Positions 27,367-36,228 of a DNA stretch of 64,000 nt are shown here, in pieces (the stretch's first letter is position 1; every line of letters starts with the position of its first letter). Made by a program: the position numbers and the translations under genes. Where the stretch lies: NCBI RefSeq assembly GCF_029893325.1, contig NZ_JARXWL010000002.1:62001-126000 (forward strand). The letters run 5' to 3'. Source of the DNA: Enterococcus sp. PF1-24 (GTDB lineage Bacteria > Bacillota > Bacilli > Lactobacillales > Enterococcaceae). The notes beneath the pieces were generated by a model, which saw nothing but the letters and a program-made list of their open reading frames with translations, ran no database searches and was not told the origin of the DNA.

Positions 27367-27828
27367 GTGAAACAATATCATAATGATGAAGAATTTAAAC
27401 AACAATTGAAAAAAAGAATACGGTTATATTTACTGATATGCCTCTTAGGTGGCATTCTTTGGTTAAGCATCTTCTTAGCTTCAGAAGTTTTAAAAATTGA
27501 AATGCCGGCTCACGCTACTGATTTTAGTTTTGGGACAGCGGGAGGAATGGTAGGCGCGGGGTTAGCACTAGCCTTAAAAACCTATCGCATAAGCAAAAAT
27601 CCTAAGCTATTAAGAAAACAACGGATTCAAACCAATGATGAGCGTAATCATGAAATTGCTTCTAAAGCAGTTAGAATGGCGGGCTTTTGTCAGTTTTTAG
27701 CGATTTATGCGATGGCATTAATAGGGCCTTATATCAATCAAATGCTTAGTTATGTGGCATCTGGTTTAATCGGAATTTATATGATTAGCTATTGTATTTT
27801 TTATTTTATTTATAATCGTAAGCTGTAA
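27367..27828 (+). CDS. Four-segment membrane protein (DUF2178/DUF3796-like)
   Basis: 153 residues with paired membrane segments (LYLLICLLGGILWLSIFL, FGTAGGMVGAGLALAL and two near the C-terminus). A central charged motif NDERNHEIASKAVRMAG is seen in small membrane proteins that accompany XRE regulators. The GTG start follows GGTGGTGG. It lies between the regulator and the ABC genes in one operon; function unknown. Confidence 0.75.
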   Translation: MKQYHNDEEFKQQLKKRIRLYLLICLLGGILWLSIFLASEVLKIEMPAHATDFSFGTAGGMVGAGLALALKTYRISKNPKLLRKQRIQTNDERNHEIASKAVRMAGFCQFLAIYAMALIGPYINQMLSYVASGLIGIYMISYCIFYFIYNRKL

Positions 27829-27867
27829 TCAGATTTAAAAATTAGTATTTAAGGAGCGTGAATGTAA

Positions 27868-28767
27868 ATGTTACAGGTGAAAAATTTAACAAAAACTTTT
27901 GGGGATTACACAGCAGTTAATGATTTATCTTTTGAAATCCCTAAAGGGCAGATTTTAGGTTTGATTGGTCAAAATGGTGCAGGGAAAACAACAACGTTTC
28001 GGTTGATTTTAGATTTTCTAACACCAGATAATGGTGAAATTTTGTGGGATGGCCATCAAATTGGCAGTAAAGATTACAATATTATTGGTTATTTGCCAGA
28101 AGAACGGGGCTTATATCCAAAAATTAGTATTCAAGAGCAATTATTATACTTTGCTGAATTACGGGGGAAATCTCGTAAAGAAATTGAACCTAAAATTGAT
28201 GAGTGGATGGAAAAATTTCAAGTCAAAGGGAAGAAAACAGACAAAGTCAAATCCTTATCTAAAGGGAATCAACAAAAAGTTCAGCTAATTTCAACTTTAA
28301 TTCATGAACCTAAACTGGTTATTTTAGATGAACCTTTTAGTGGTTTGGACCCAGTTAATGCGGAATTGCTAAAAGACGGCATTATTGAGCTGAAAAGTAA
28401 AGGCTCTAGCGTTATTTTCTCTAGTCATAACATGGATAATGTCGAAAAAATTTGTGATAATTTAATTATGCTTCGCAATGGTGAAACAGTTCTAGACGGG
28501 AAAGTTTTTGAGATTAGGGAAAGTTTTGGTCGTACTAAACTATTTTTAGACTCAGCTATGTCACCGATGGAAGTAATGAATATTGCGGGTGTCTTAGATG
28601 TGGTGGAACAACCTGATGGTAGCTTAAATATTACTTTGGAAAATGCCGAAGTAGGGAAAGAAATCTTTGCCTTAGCCACTAAGAATGGTTATATTCCAAT
28701 GTTCAATCAACAACCACCAACCTTAGAAGAAATTTTCAAAATGAAAGCAGGTGGCAAACATGAGTAA
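27868..28767 (+). CDS. natA: ABC transporter ATP-binding protein, NatA-like
   Basis: 299 residues: Walker A GQNGAGKTT, signature LSKGNQQKVQLI, Walker B LVILDEPFSGLDP, plus a C-terminal extension (residues 215-299) typical of NatA-type exporters. Its stop overlaps the permease start. NatAB exports sodium in Bacillus; here the substrate is not shown by sequence. Confidence 0.9.
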   Translation: MLQVKNLTKTFGDYTAVNDLSFEIPKGQILGLIGQNGAGKTTTFRLILDFLTPDNGEILWDGHQIGSKDYNIIGYLPEERGLYPKISIQEQLLYFAELRGKSRKEIEPKIDEWMEKFQVKGKKTDKVKSLSKGNQQKVQLISTLIHEPKLVILDEPFSGLDPVNAELLKDGIIELKSKGSSVIFSSHNMDNVEKICDNLIMLRNGETVLDGKVFEIRESFGRTKLFLDSAMSPMEVMNIAGVLDVVEQPDGSLNITLENAEVGKEIFALATKNGYIPMFNQQPPTLEEIFKMKAGGKHE

Positions 28768-30022
28768 ATTTAAAGTAATTGCTTGGGATGTTTATAAGAA
28801 AAATGTCAAATCAACTGCCTTTTTAGTAATGATTTTGGTTCCCTTTATTTTAACTGGCGGTATTATGTTGTTAGGAAAATTTGCTGGTGGTTTTGATGAA
28901 ACCAGTAAAGTCGGTGTGATTGTCGAAGACACCACTACAGCTGCTAGTATTCAACAAATGAACTCTGAAGATTATACTTTTGAAATTTTATCATCAGAAA
29001 AAGCTGCTCAAGAAAAATTAGGGGCAGAAGAAATTGACGCTTACTTAACGATTGATAACCAAGATAATACAGTTAGTGGCGTGATGTATAGCGAGTCAAG
29101 TCTAGGTTTATCTACAGAAATGGCGATTCAACAGTTCTTAGGTCTTTTGCAAGCTAGTGAAAGAGCTGCTGCTTTTGGTTTAACCGCTGAACAAGTGGCG
29201 CAACTAGGTGCACCAGCTAACTTTGAAACTGAAAAAGTTGACTTTAATGATGCCGGGGAAATGGCGATTGGCGAAGACAATACCATGGTACAACAAATTG
29301 TCAGTTATGCAGCAACGATTCTCCTTTTCTTAATTATCTTTTCTTATGCGCAAATTATTGCTCAAGAAATTGCGGCGGAAAAAGGCACGCGAATTATGGA
29401 AGTTGTTCTTTCTAGTGCCAAAGCACAAGCCCATTATTACGGTAAAATCTTTGGGGTGTTAATGGTAGCTGTCACTCAACTGATAATCTATGCGATTATT
29501 TTCGCCTTTGGTTATAAGCAAATCACCAATATGGCAATGATTAAACCTTATTTGGAAGGCATTTCTTTAGAAAAATTATTTGGTAGCTATTTAGTCTTTA
29601 CCATTATTTTATTAGTGTTGGGAATTACGATTTTCTCTGTTTTAGCTGCCTTATGTGGCTCTTTAGTTAATAAAGCAGAGGATACGCCAAAAGCTATTTT
29701 ACCAGTCACTTATTTAGCAATGGCGGGTTACTTCATCAGCTTATTTATGGGAATGGCAAATCCTAATAGTGGCATTTTACGAGTAACTTCTTATATTCCA
29801 TTCTTATCATCATTCACTATGCCAGTTCGTTTGGCAAATGAAACAGCTAGCACAGGTGCGGCCCTAGTTTCTATAGCGATTTTAGTCGTTAGCACGCTAG
29901 CTTTAATGTTATTTTCAGGGAAGCTTTATAAGTCTAACGTTTTAGTTTATAACGAAAATGGTTTGCTAACTTCATTAAAACAATCTATTTCAATTTTACA
30001 AAACGAACGCAAGAAAAAATAA
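28760..30022 (+). CDS. natB: ABC-2 type permease, NatB-like
   Basis: 420 residues. One membrane segment at about 20-42, an extracellular domain of about 140 residues, then five or six membrane segments. The motif AQEIAAEKGTRIMEVVLSS is typical of NatB. ATG 28760 overlaps the last bases of the ATPase gene. Together with the ATPase it forms a complete exporter. Confidence 0.9.
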   Translation: MSKFKVIAWDVYKKNVKSTAFLVMILVPFILTGGIMLLGKFAGGFDETSKVGVIVEDTTTAASIQQMNSEDYTFEILSSEKAAQEKLGAEEIDAYLTIDNQDNTVSGVMYSESSLGLSTEMAIQQFLGLLQASERAAAFGLTAEQVAQLGAPANFETEKVDFNDAGEMAIGEDNTMVQQIVSYAATILLFLIIFSYAQIIAQEIAAEKGTRIMEVVLSSAKAQAHYYGKIFGVLMVAVTQLIIYAIIFAFGYKQITNMAMIKPYLEGISLEKLFGSYLVFTIILLVLGITIFSVLAALCGSLVNKAEDTPKAILPVTYLAMAGYFISLFMGMANPNSGILRVTSYIPFLSSFTMPVRLANETASTGAALVSIAILVVSTLALMLFSGKLYKSNVLVYNENGLLTSLKQSISILQNERKKK

Positions 30023-30025
30023 GGC

Positions 30026-30499
30026 TTAAATATCTGGACCCCGTTGCCAATGACTATTTTTTTGATAAAATAGTTGTTCACAGGTTTGATAAAAGGCAGT
30101 GATTTCTAGCACTAGCCATTGAAATACTATGCTTTGATAGAACTTGATTTGTTCTATTAAAGGGTAGTATTTTTTTGTAATAGTTAAGGTATTTGTTTGC
30201 TGGACAGCTTTTTCCGTAGCGATTTCGGCAAATTTTTGATTGACTAATTCTTCTAAAATAGCTTCTTGTTCTGGCTCTTTACTAACATTAAATAGCGGGG
30301 TGGTAATCACTTCAACATATTTGGCACTGTGAATTTTAGTGCAGAGTTGAATACCATTTTTTACAAAGAGCTTTAACTCAATCAATTTATTCATTAAATA
30401 GTAAACTTTTTCCGGGGTTAAATTTTGGTCTACTTGATGAATGACGAAAGTTTTCTTACTGCCGTCTTGATTCCAAAAAGTTAAGTGTAATTTTTTCAT
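30026..30499 (-). CDS. DUF2922-like N-terminal domain with an unknown C-terminal extension
   Basis: 157 residues. Residues 1-72 (LHLTFWNQDGSKKTFVIH ... AKYVEVITTPLFNV) match the pattern of DUF2922, small proteins of about 70 residues in Firmicutes. Residues 73-157 form an additional helical region (FYQSIVFQWLVLEITAFYQTCEQLFYQ) unlike the short family members. The gene converges on natB with only 3 bases between stops. Function unknown. Confidence 0.65.
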   Translation of the reverse strand: MKKLHLTFWNQDGSKKTFVIHQVDQNLTPEKVYYLMNKLIELKLFVKNGIQLCTKIHSAKYVEVITTPLFNVSKEPEQEAILEELVNQKFAEIATEKAVQQTNTLTITKKYYPLIEQIKFYQSIVFQWLVLEITAFYQTCEQLFYQKNSHWQRGPDI

Positions 30500-30675
30500 G
30501 ATAGTCGGCTCCTTTTTCTAATTTATCTGCTACAATCTATATACGAAAGCTAGCAAGGAAAATGTCACCCTATTTTGAGAAATAATTTTTTTCAACTTTG
30601 TTTATATAAATTTTTGTATTTTAAAAATTAATAACGTTTTAGTAAGCTGAATTTATTTTTTGCTTAGCAAGATAG

Positions 30676-30704
30676 TTGCTTTACAAGGCAATAAGCTCTA
30701 TAAT
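30676..30704 (+). promoter_or_regulatory. Promoter of tsaE
   Basis: TTGCTT at 30676-30681 and TATAAT at 30699-30704 with a 17-bp spacer. The start point would fall near 30711, which rules out the longer tsaE frame beginning at 30676. Confidence 0.75.
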
Positions 30705-30744
30705 TTTTTTGAAAGCGATGATTGCTAGAAATGAGGAAATAATT

Positions 30745-31206
30745 GTGATTTTAGAAAATACAACTGCTACAGAAACTTTTGCTAAAAAAATTGGTGAAGT
30801 CGCTGAAGCTGGTGATAATTTAGTTTTAACAGGTGATTTAGGGGCAGGCAAAACAACTTTAACTAAAGGCATTGCTTTAGGTTTAGGAATCCAACAGATG
30901 ATTAAAAGTCCGACGTATACGATTATTCGTGAGTATGAAGGGGGCAGACTGCCGCTTTATCATATGGATGTTTATCGGGTGGCAGAAGCTGGCGATGAAT
31001 TAGGCTTAGATGAATATTTTGAAGGTGATGGCTTATCAGTAATTGAGTGGGGCAATTTACTAGCTGATGCGCTACCAAGAGACTATCTAGAACTAATTTT
31101 AACTAAAAATCCTGATAATCTTGAAGAACGCCAAGTGACTTTAACGGCTTATGGGGAAAAAAGCCAAGCCTTTAAAGAAAGGGTGTTAGCAAGCATTGTT
31201 AACTAG
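30745..31206 (+). CDS. tsaE: tRNA threonylcarbamoyladenosine biosynthesis ATPase TsaE
   Basis: 153 residues from GTG 30745, the usual TsaE length. Works with TsaB and TsaD in making t6A37 on ANN-decoding tRNAs. Walker A is GDLGAGKTTLTKG; further motifs SPTYTIIREYE, HMDVYR and IEWG are diagnostic. ATGAGG at 30731-30736 gives proper spacing to the GTG. A GNAT acetyltransferase follows after 15 bases, the common tsaE neighbourhood. Confidence 0.95.
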   Translation: MILENTTATETFAKKIGEVAEAGDNLVLTGDLGAGKTTLTKGIALGLGIQQMIKSPTYTIIREYEGGRLPLYHMDVYRVAEAGDELGLDEYFEGDGLSVIEWGNLLADALPRDYLELILTKNPDNLEERQVTLTAYGEKSQAFKERVLASIVN

Positions 31207-31221
31207 AAACGAGTTGAAAAA

Positions 31222-31746
31222 ATGAGTGAAGATTTAGATATTACGATTCGCGAAGTGCTTCCTGATGATGCGGCGGCATTATTAGCAGTCAGTCAGCAGT
31301 TAGGCAAGGAAACGGACTTTTTGATTATGGATGAAGCCGGTATGGATTTGTTGGTGGCTGATTTAGCTTTGCAATTAGAACTGTTATACCATAGCGAAAA
31401 TAATTTATTATTGGCAGCTTGGTTGGGAGATGAGATGATTGCCACGGCTTCAGTGCGGGGCGATGATGCGGAACGCTTGCAGCATATTGGTGAAGTGGGC
31501 ATTAGCGTTTTAAAAGAATATTGGGGCTTAGGTTTAGGGCATCTTTTATTGGAAGAATTAATTGCTTGGGCGCAAGAGAGCCAACTGATTTATCGCCTAG
31601 AGTTAACCGTGCAAGTGCGAAATCAGCGAGCGGTGGCTTTATATCAACATTTAGGTTTTGCAATTGAAGGTACGCTTGCTCGTGGTGCTCGCAGTAGTGA
31701 TGGGGAATTTTTAGATGTTTATTTAATGAGTAAATTAATTAATTGA
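31222..31746 (+). CDS. GNAT-family N-acetyltransferase
   Basis: 174 residues. The acetyl-CoA-binding motif GEVGISVLKEYWGLGLGHLLLEELI and the later RNQRAVALYQHLGFAIEGTLARG show a RimI/RimL-like GNAT protein. It is probably co-transcribed with tsaE. The substrate is unknown. Confidence 0.88.
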   Translation: MSEDLDITIREVLPDDAAALLAVSQQLGKETDFLIMDEAGMDLLVADLALQLELLYHSENNLLLAAWLGDEMIATASVRGDDAERLQHIGEVGISVLKEYWGLGLGHLLLEELIAWAQESQLIYRLELTVQVRNQRAVALYQHLGFAIEGTLARGARSSDGEFLDVYLMSKLIN

Positions 31747-31756
31747 TTGATTATAA

Positions 31757-31808
31757 AATGCAGGTAATCGCTTTTATTCAGCAAAAGCGATTACCTGCAT
31801 TCAATTTT
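31757..31808. terminator. Strong bidirectional terminator
   Basis: A perfect 19-bp inverted repeat (31757-31775 with 31783-31801, 7-base loop) flanked by A- and T-rich runs, between convergent genes. Confidence 0.93.
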
Positions 31809-32345
31809 TTATGATTGATAACGAACGAGTTTCTTTAAAGGGGCTGTTCCGAAATGAGCTTCTTGATAAAGTAAAATGTTGGCACAAGCGCGACTGTCTT
31901 CTAAAGCATCATGATGATTCTCTAAAGTAATCCCTAAAGCCGCTGAAACTGTATTAAGTTTATGATTTCTCATTTCCGGAAATAATTTCCGACTTGTTTC
32001 AACGGTACAAAGAGATAAATATTCAGGTCGCGACAAACGATAATAATCTAAACAACCTGCTAAAATTCCGGTATCAAAACCAGCGTTATGGGCGACAATT
32101 AAGCGATTTTCTTGATAGTATTGCTTGATTTGTTGCCAAACTTCCGGAAACTCTGGTGCATCAGCAACATCTTCAGGCTGAATGCCGTGAATTTGAATGT
32201 TGCGATAAAAGAAAGGTGTCTCGGGTTTAATTAATGTATAATATTCTCCGACAATTTGACTGTTTTGAACCATGACTAACGCTAACGAACAAGCACTGTG
32301 TTTTTCATGATTAGCTGTTTCAAAGTCCATTGCGATAAAGTTCAT
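31809..32345 (-). CDS. DnaQ-like 3'-5' exonuclease (DEDDh)
   Basis: 178 residues. Exo I DFETA near residue 8, Exo II HNAGFDTGIL and Exo III HDALEDSRACA supply all the DEDDh residues. Resembles the stand-alone epsilon-type exonucleases of Firmicutes. It lies downstream of exoA on the same strand with 22 bases between, suggesting one DNA-repair transcript. Confidence 0.9.
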   Translation of the reverse strand: MNFIAMDFETANHEKHSACSLALVMVQNSQIVGEYYTLIKPETPFFYRNIQIHGIQPEDVADAPEFPEVWQQIKQYYQENRLIVAHNAGFDTGILAGCLDYYRLSRPEYLSLCTVETSRKLFPEMRNHKLNTVSAALGITLENHHDALEDSRACANILLYQEAHFGTAPLKKLVRYQS

Positions 32346-32367
32346 GAAGACAATCCTTTCAAGTTAT

Positions 32368-33123
32368 TTAAAAATCAAGAGTAACTTCCACTGGGCAGTG
32401 ATCGCTACCTAAAATTTCTGTATGAATTTTAGCATCCGTTAATTTTGGTTGTAAATCATCAGAAACTAGGAAATAATCAATGCGCCAGCCTGCATTATTT
32501 TTGCGGGCGTTAAAGCGATAACTCCACCAAGAATAAACGCCTTCTGTTTCAGGATAAAAATAGCGGAAAGTATCAGTAAAGCCACTTTGTAATAAAGTGC
32601 TGAATTTTTCACGTTCTTCAGGAGTGAAGCCGGCATTTTTTTGATTGGTTTTCCAATTTTTCAAATCAATATTTTGATGAGCAACATTTAAATCTCCACA
32701 AATAATCACGGGTTTTTTCGCTTTTAAATCAAGTAAATAATTTTTAAAAGCATCTTCCCAAGTCATACGATAATCTAAGCGTTTCAATTCGTTTTGAGAA
32801 TTTGGTGTATAGCAAGTGACGATGAAAAATTCTGGATACTCTAATGTAATCACACGGCCTTCTTGATCGTGTTCGGGAATACTGATGCCATAAGTTGCGG
32901 CTAAGGCAGGTTCTTTAGCAAAAATTGCCGTGCCAGAGTAGCCTTTTTTCTCTGCATAATTCCAATATTGCGTATAACCAGCTAATTCTAAATCAATTTG
33001 GCCAGCTTGCAGTTTTGTTTCTTGTAAACAGAAAAAATCTGCATCTAGCTCTTGAAAAGCTTCCATAAAGTTTTTTTGAACAATCGCGCGTAAGCCATTA
33101 ACATTCCAAGAAATAAATTTCAT
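32368..33123 (-). CDS. exoA: Exodeoxyribonuclease III / AP endonuclease
   Basis: 251 residues of the ExoA/Xth family: SWNVNGLRA at the start, CLQETKLQ (metal Glu), GDLNVAHQNIDL and C-terminal LGSDHCPV (catalytic His). It removes abasic sites and 3' blocked ends in base excision repair. Its divergent neighbour is murB. Confidence 0.96.
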   Translation of the reverse strand: MKFISWNVNGLRAIVQKNFMEAFQELDADFFCLQETKLQAGQIDLELAGYTQYWNYAEKKGYSGTAIFAKEPALAATYGISIPEHDQEGRVITLEYPEFFIVTCYTPNSQNELKRLDYRMTWEDAFKNYLLDLKAKKPVIICGDLNVAHQNIDLKNWKTNQKNAGFTPEEREKFSTLLQSGFTDTFRYFYPETEGVYSWWSYRFNARKNNAGWRIDYFLVSDDLQPKLTDAKIHTEILGSDHCPVEVTLDF

Positions 33124-33304
33124 TTATCATTCAACCTCCAGTAATCAGTTACTTCTCCTAAATGATAATTCATTCTTGCCAAAAAAGGAAGTGTTTGCGA
33201 AATTTCGCCTTTTTACATTCTTTAATGAAGGAAGTTTCTTTTTGTGGTAGAATAATGGCAATTGAAAAATTAATACGCTGAAATGAGTAAGGAGCTTTTT
33301 ATCC

Positions 33305-34207
33305 ATGAATCAAGAAAAAATCACTCAAGCTTTACCTGAATTGAAATTACTATTTAATGAACCTTTAAAAAATTATACCTTCACCAAAACAGGTGGACCA
33401 GCTGATATTTTAGCTTTTCCTAAAAATCGTCAAGAAGTCGAAGCCTTATTAAATTTTTGTCGAACAAAAAATTTACCATGGTTAGTTTTAGGCAATGCTA
33501 GCAATTTAATCGTGCGAGATGGCGGCATTCGTGGCGTGGTCGTGATGCTTGCGGAAATGAATCAGGTAAGTGTGTCAGGCACAACTGTGATTGCTGAAGC
33601 GGGTGCTAAGTTGATTGACACGACTTATGTAGCTTTGGAGCATCAATTAACAGGCATGGAATTTGCTTGCGGGATTCCTGGTAGTATTGGCGGGGCGGTC
33701 TTTATGAACGCCGGCGCTTATGATGGTGAAATTAAAGATGTTTTCGCTAGCGTGACGATTATTAATGGTAATGGCGAAATTGAAACTTTGACGAAAGCGG
33801 AAATGGATTTTAGTTATCGTCATAGTAAATTGCAAGATAAAGCGGCAATTATTTTAGAAGCTCGTTTTGATTTAAGTCATGGGGATGAAGCAACGATTAA
33901 AGCGCGCATGGCTGAATTAACTGCTTTACGGGAAGAAAAACAACCGCTAGAGTATCCTTCTTGCGGCAGTGTTTTTAAACGTCCAGTCGGTTATTTTACT
34001 GGCAAATTGATTCAAGATGCTGGTTTGCAAGGTTTAAAATGGGGCGGTGCACAAATTTCTGAAAAGCACGCTGGGTTTATCGTTAACATCAATCAAGCAA
34101 CAGCCACTGATTATGTAGAGTTAATTGCTCACATTCAACAAGTAATTAAAGAAAAATTTGCGGTTGATTTAGAAACAGAAGTCCGCATCATTGGGGAAGA
34201 AGCATAA
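33305..34207 (+). CDS. murB: UDP-N-acetylenolpyruvoylglucosamine reductase
   Basis: 300 residues, type IIb MurB. FAD-binding [41 protein letters not shown]-like stretch (here AGAYDGE), and the catalytic Ser in [11 protein letters not shown]. An extended -10 TGGTAGAAT lies at 33245-33253. It makes UDP-MurNAc for peptidoglycan. In E. faecalis murB is near the pot operon, as it roughly is here. Confidence 0.96.
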   Translation: [300 protein letters not shown]

Positions 34208-34227
34208 TTTTTACTAATAGCTGATAA

Positions 34228-34268
34228 AAAAATCATTAAGCCTTTTAATTGGGCTTAATGATTTTTTG
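34228..34268. terminator. Terminator between murB and panT
   Basis: A 15-bp perfect stem (AAAAATCATTAAGCC / GGCTTAATGATTTTT) with T-runs on both strands; it can end both convergent transcripts. Confidence 0.92.
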
Positions 34269-34271
34269 TAG

Positions 34272-34907
34272 TTATAGATTATAATTTTGGTCTGTTTTAA
34301 TAATTCTAAATAGTACCATACAGATGGCGGAAGCAGTGATACCAGCTACGATTGCTTCAGGAATACCGTTGCCGAAAATAATTCCGATTACGAAATAGTA
34401 TAAAGCCGCGCCAGCTTTGCCATTCATTTCAGCATAAGGTTCTTTAAATAAGAAATAAATCAGATTCATGACTAATAAAGTATTGGTCATTGAACCTAAA
34501 ATACCAGCAATAAACAATGAAATAGATTTTTGTTTTTCTTTCAAAAGTTTGTTTAAACATTTGTAAACAAAGTAAGGAACCACCCCGATTAAAATTCGGG
34601 GGACTAAAGTTACAATTAAAGCTTTCCAACTTCCAGTATCAGTGCCATAAACAGGGATGAAAGGTGAAAAAGCAAAAGATAGCGGCACTGGCATAACAGT
34701 ATTTCTAATCATACTAGTTAATCCAAAGACGCCACCTAAAAATCCACCAATTTTTGGCCCTAAAACAATGGAAGCTACAATTACCGGAATATGCATGGTG
34801 GTTGCATTAATCACCCCTAAATTGATGTAGCCTAAAGGAGTTGTTGCTAATAAAATTAATAATGCTAAAAATAACGCAGTTAGCGTGTAAGTTCGTGTAT
34901 TTTTCAT
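34272..34907 (-). CDS. panT: ECF transporter substrate-binding S component, probably PanT (pantothenate)
   Basis: 211 residues, six membrane segments. The S-component pattern is clear in INATTMHIPVIVASIVLGPKIGG. It lies last in a coaB-coaC-panT order; genes for coenzyme A synthesis from pantothenate next to it make pantothenate the likely vitamin. It would need the shared ECF energising module encoded elsewhere. Confidence 0.82.
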   Translation of the reverse strand: MKNTRTYTLTALFLALLILLATTPLGYINLGVINATTMHIPVIVASIVLGPKIGGFLGGVFGLTSMIRNTVMPVPLSFAFSPFIPVYGTDTGSWKALIVTLVPRILIGVVPYFVYKCLNKLLKEKQKSISLFIAGILGSMTNTLLVMNLIYFLFKEPYAEMNGKAGAALYYFVIGIIFGNGIPEAIVAGITASAICMVLFRIIKTDQNYNL

Positions 34908-34930
34908 TTCTATTTAAAAACCTTTCCTAA

Positions 34931-35488
34931 TCATTTTTTGTCTGCCAAGATTTTTTGACAGTAATCAACAATCGTTTCAACGGTAGCAAGTGCACCTCTA
35001 CCATAATCACCACAAGCCAATAAAGCTTCCCGCGGTTCGATTTCTTGGTAACCTAACTCCTTTAAGGTAGCCAGATTTCTTTGCACCACTGGATTTTGAT
35101 ACATATAAGTATTCATAGCTGGTGCAATGACTTTTGGTACATCGGTTTGTAAAGGTAAAGCAACGGTTGATAATAAATCATCACCAGTGCCATTTGCTAT
35201 TTTACCAATAATATTTGCAGAAGCAGGGGCGATTAAAAATAAATCGGCACGCTTCGCTAATTCAATATGATTGATTAAAGCCACATCTGGTTCGTCCATA
35301 ACATCCGTATGAACATGACGTTTTGCTAAGGACTGTAAAGTTAAAGGTGTGATAAATTCTTGTGCGCTTTTCGTCATCACGACATCAACTTGATAACCTA
35401 ATTTTGTAAGTTCGTTGGTAATATCAGCAGCTTTATAAGCACTAATGCTACCAGAAACCCCTAAAAGAATTGTTTTCAAAAGACTCAC
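34931..35488 (-). CDS. coaC: Phosphopantothenoylcysteine decarboxylase
   Basis: 185 residues, the flavoprotein half of CoA synthesis. GVSGSISAYKAADI at the start, catalytic His in INHIELAKRADLFLIAPASANIIGK, substrate-binding PAMNTYMYQNPV and the flap CGDYGRGA. Separate from coaB, as in streptococci and enterococci, where the two activities are not fused. Confidence 0.95.
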   Translation of the reverse strand: MSLLKTILLGVSGSISAYKAADITNELTKLGYQVDVVMTKSAQEFITPLTLQSLAKRHVHTDVMDEPDVALINHIELAKRADLFLIAPASANIIGKIANGTGDDLLSTVALPLQTDVPKVIAPAMNTYMYQNPVVQRNLATLKELGYQEIEPREALLACGDYGRGALATVETIVDYCQKILADKK

Positions 35489-35492
35489 CTCA

Positions 35493-36227
35493 TTATTTTT
35501 CTAATTGTTGTAAAATTAAATCCGCAATTTCAGCTTTTGTGTGGGCTTCTTGCATTTCACCATTTTTTGCTAGCAAATAGCCATGGTGCTTTTCACCCGC
35601 AATTTCAGTTAAATCATTAGCTAAAACAAAATCAGCTTGATTTTTAATTAAGGCTGCTTCAGCAACACTTAACAATTCTTCCTTAGAAACATCCACTAAT
35701 AATTTGAAACCAACTAATAAAGTTTCAGGCTGCAATTTTTTAATTTGCTGAATGACTTTAGGTGTTTTTTTCAAAGTTATAATTAAACGTTCTGTATCAG
35801 AAGAAATTTTGCTAGCTTGTTGTGTTTTCGCTGTTAAATGATTGAAGAAAGTTTTTAAATCAGCTGCTGTTAAAGCTGGTTTTTTTGCTAAAAAGGCAGT
35901 GATTAGTTCTTCTTCAGAAAAAGCTGTTTCGGTAGTAAAGTCGCTAACGGCCATACTGTGAATAACCATATCATAAGTATTTTTTTCAAGCAAATGATTT
36001 AAAGTTGCCGATAAGTCTGCCGTTGACTGAATCAGATATAAGTGTAAACGTGAGTTTTCAGTTGGTTTTAAGGCTGATTTAGTTGTAACATAGTCAACTT
36101 CAAGCTTTTCGTTTTGTAAAGCGACTTTTGCTAAAGCCACCCCTAAACTGCCGGTTGAGTGATTGGTAATCGCCCGTACTTGGTCAATTGCTTCTGAAGT
36201 GCCACCAGCTGTAATTAAAATCCGCAT
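35493..36227 (-). CDS. coaB: Phosphopantothenate-cysteine ligase
   Basis: 244 residues from ATG 36227 (MRILITAGGTSEAID). The longer frame from 36266 is rejected because GGTGGA lies properly before 36227. Motifs RAITNHSTGSLG, the dimer-interface strand MVIHSMAVSDF and LVGFKLLVDV are typical. It lies 4 bases upstream of coaC; the ATG nearly abuts the stop of the oxidoreductase gene. Confidence 0.94.
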   Translation of the reverse strand: MRILITAGGTSEAIDQVRAITNHSTGSLGVALAKVALQNEKLEVDYVTTKSALKPTENSRLHLYLIQSTADLSATLNHLLEKNTYDMVIHSMAVSDFTTETAFSEEELITAFLAKKPALTAADLKTFFNHLTAKTQQASKISSDTERLIITLKKTPKVIQQIKKLQPETLLVGFKLLVDVSKEELLSVAEAALIKNQADFVLANDLTEIAGEKHHGYLLAKNGEMQEAHTKAEIADLILQQLEK

Positions 36228-36228
36228 T

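Noticed and set aside
30676-30744. Longer N-terminus of TsaE
   Set aside because: The extension overlaps a good -35/-10 pair, so it would not be transcribed, and the protein from GTG 30745 has the family length.
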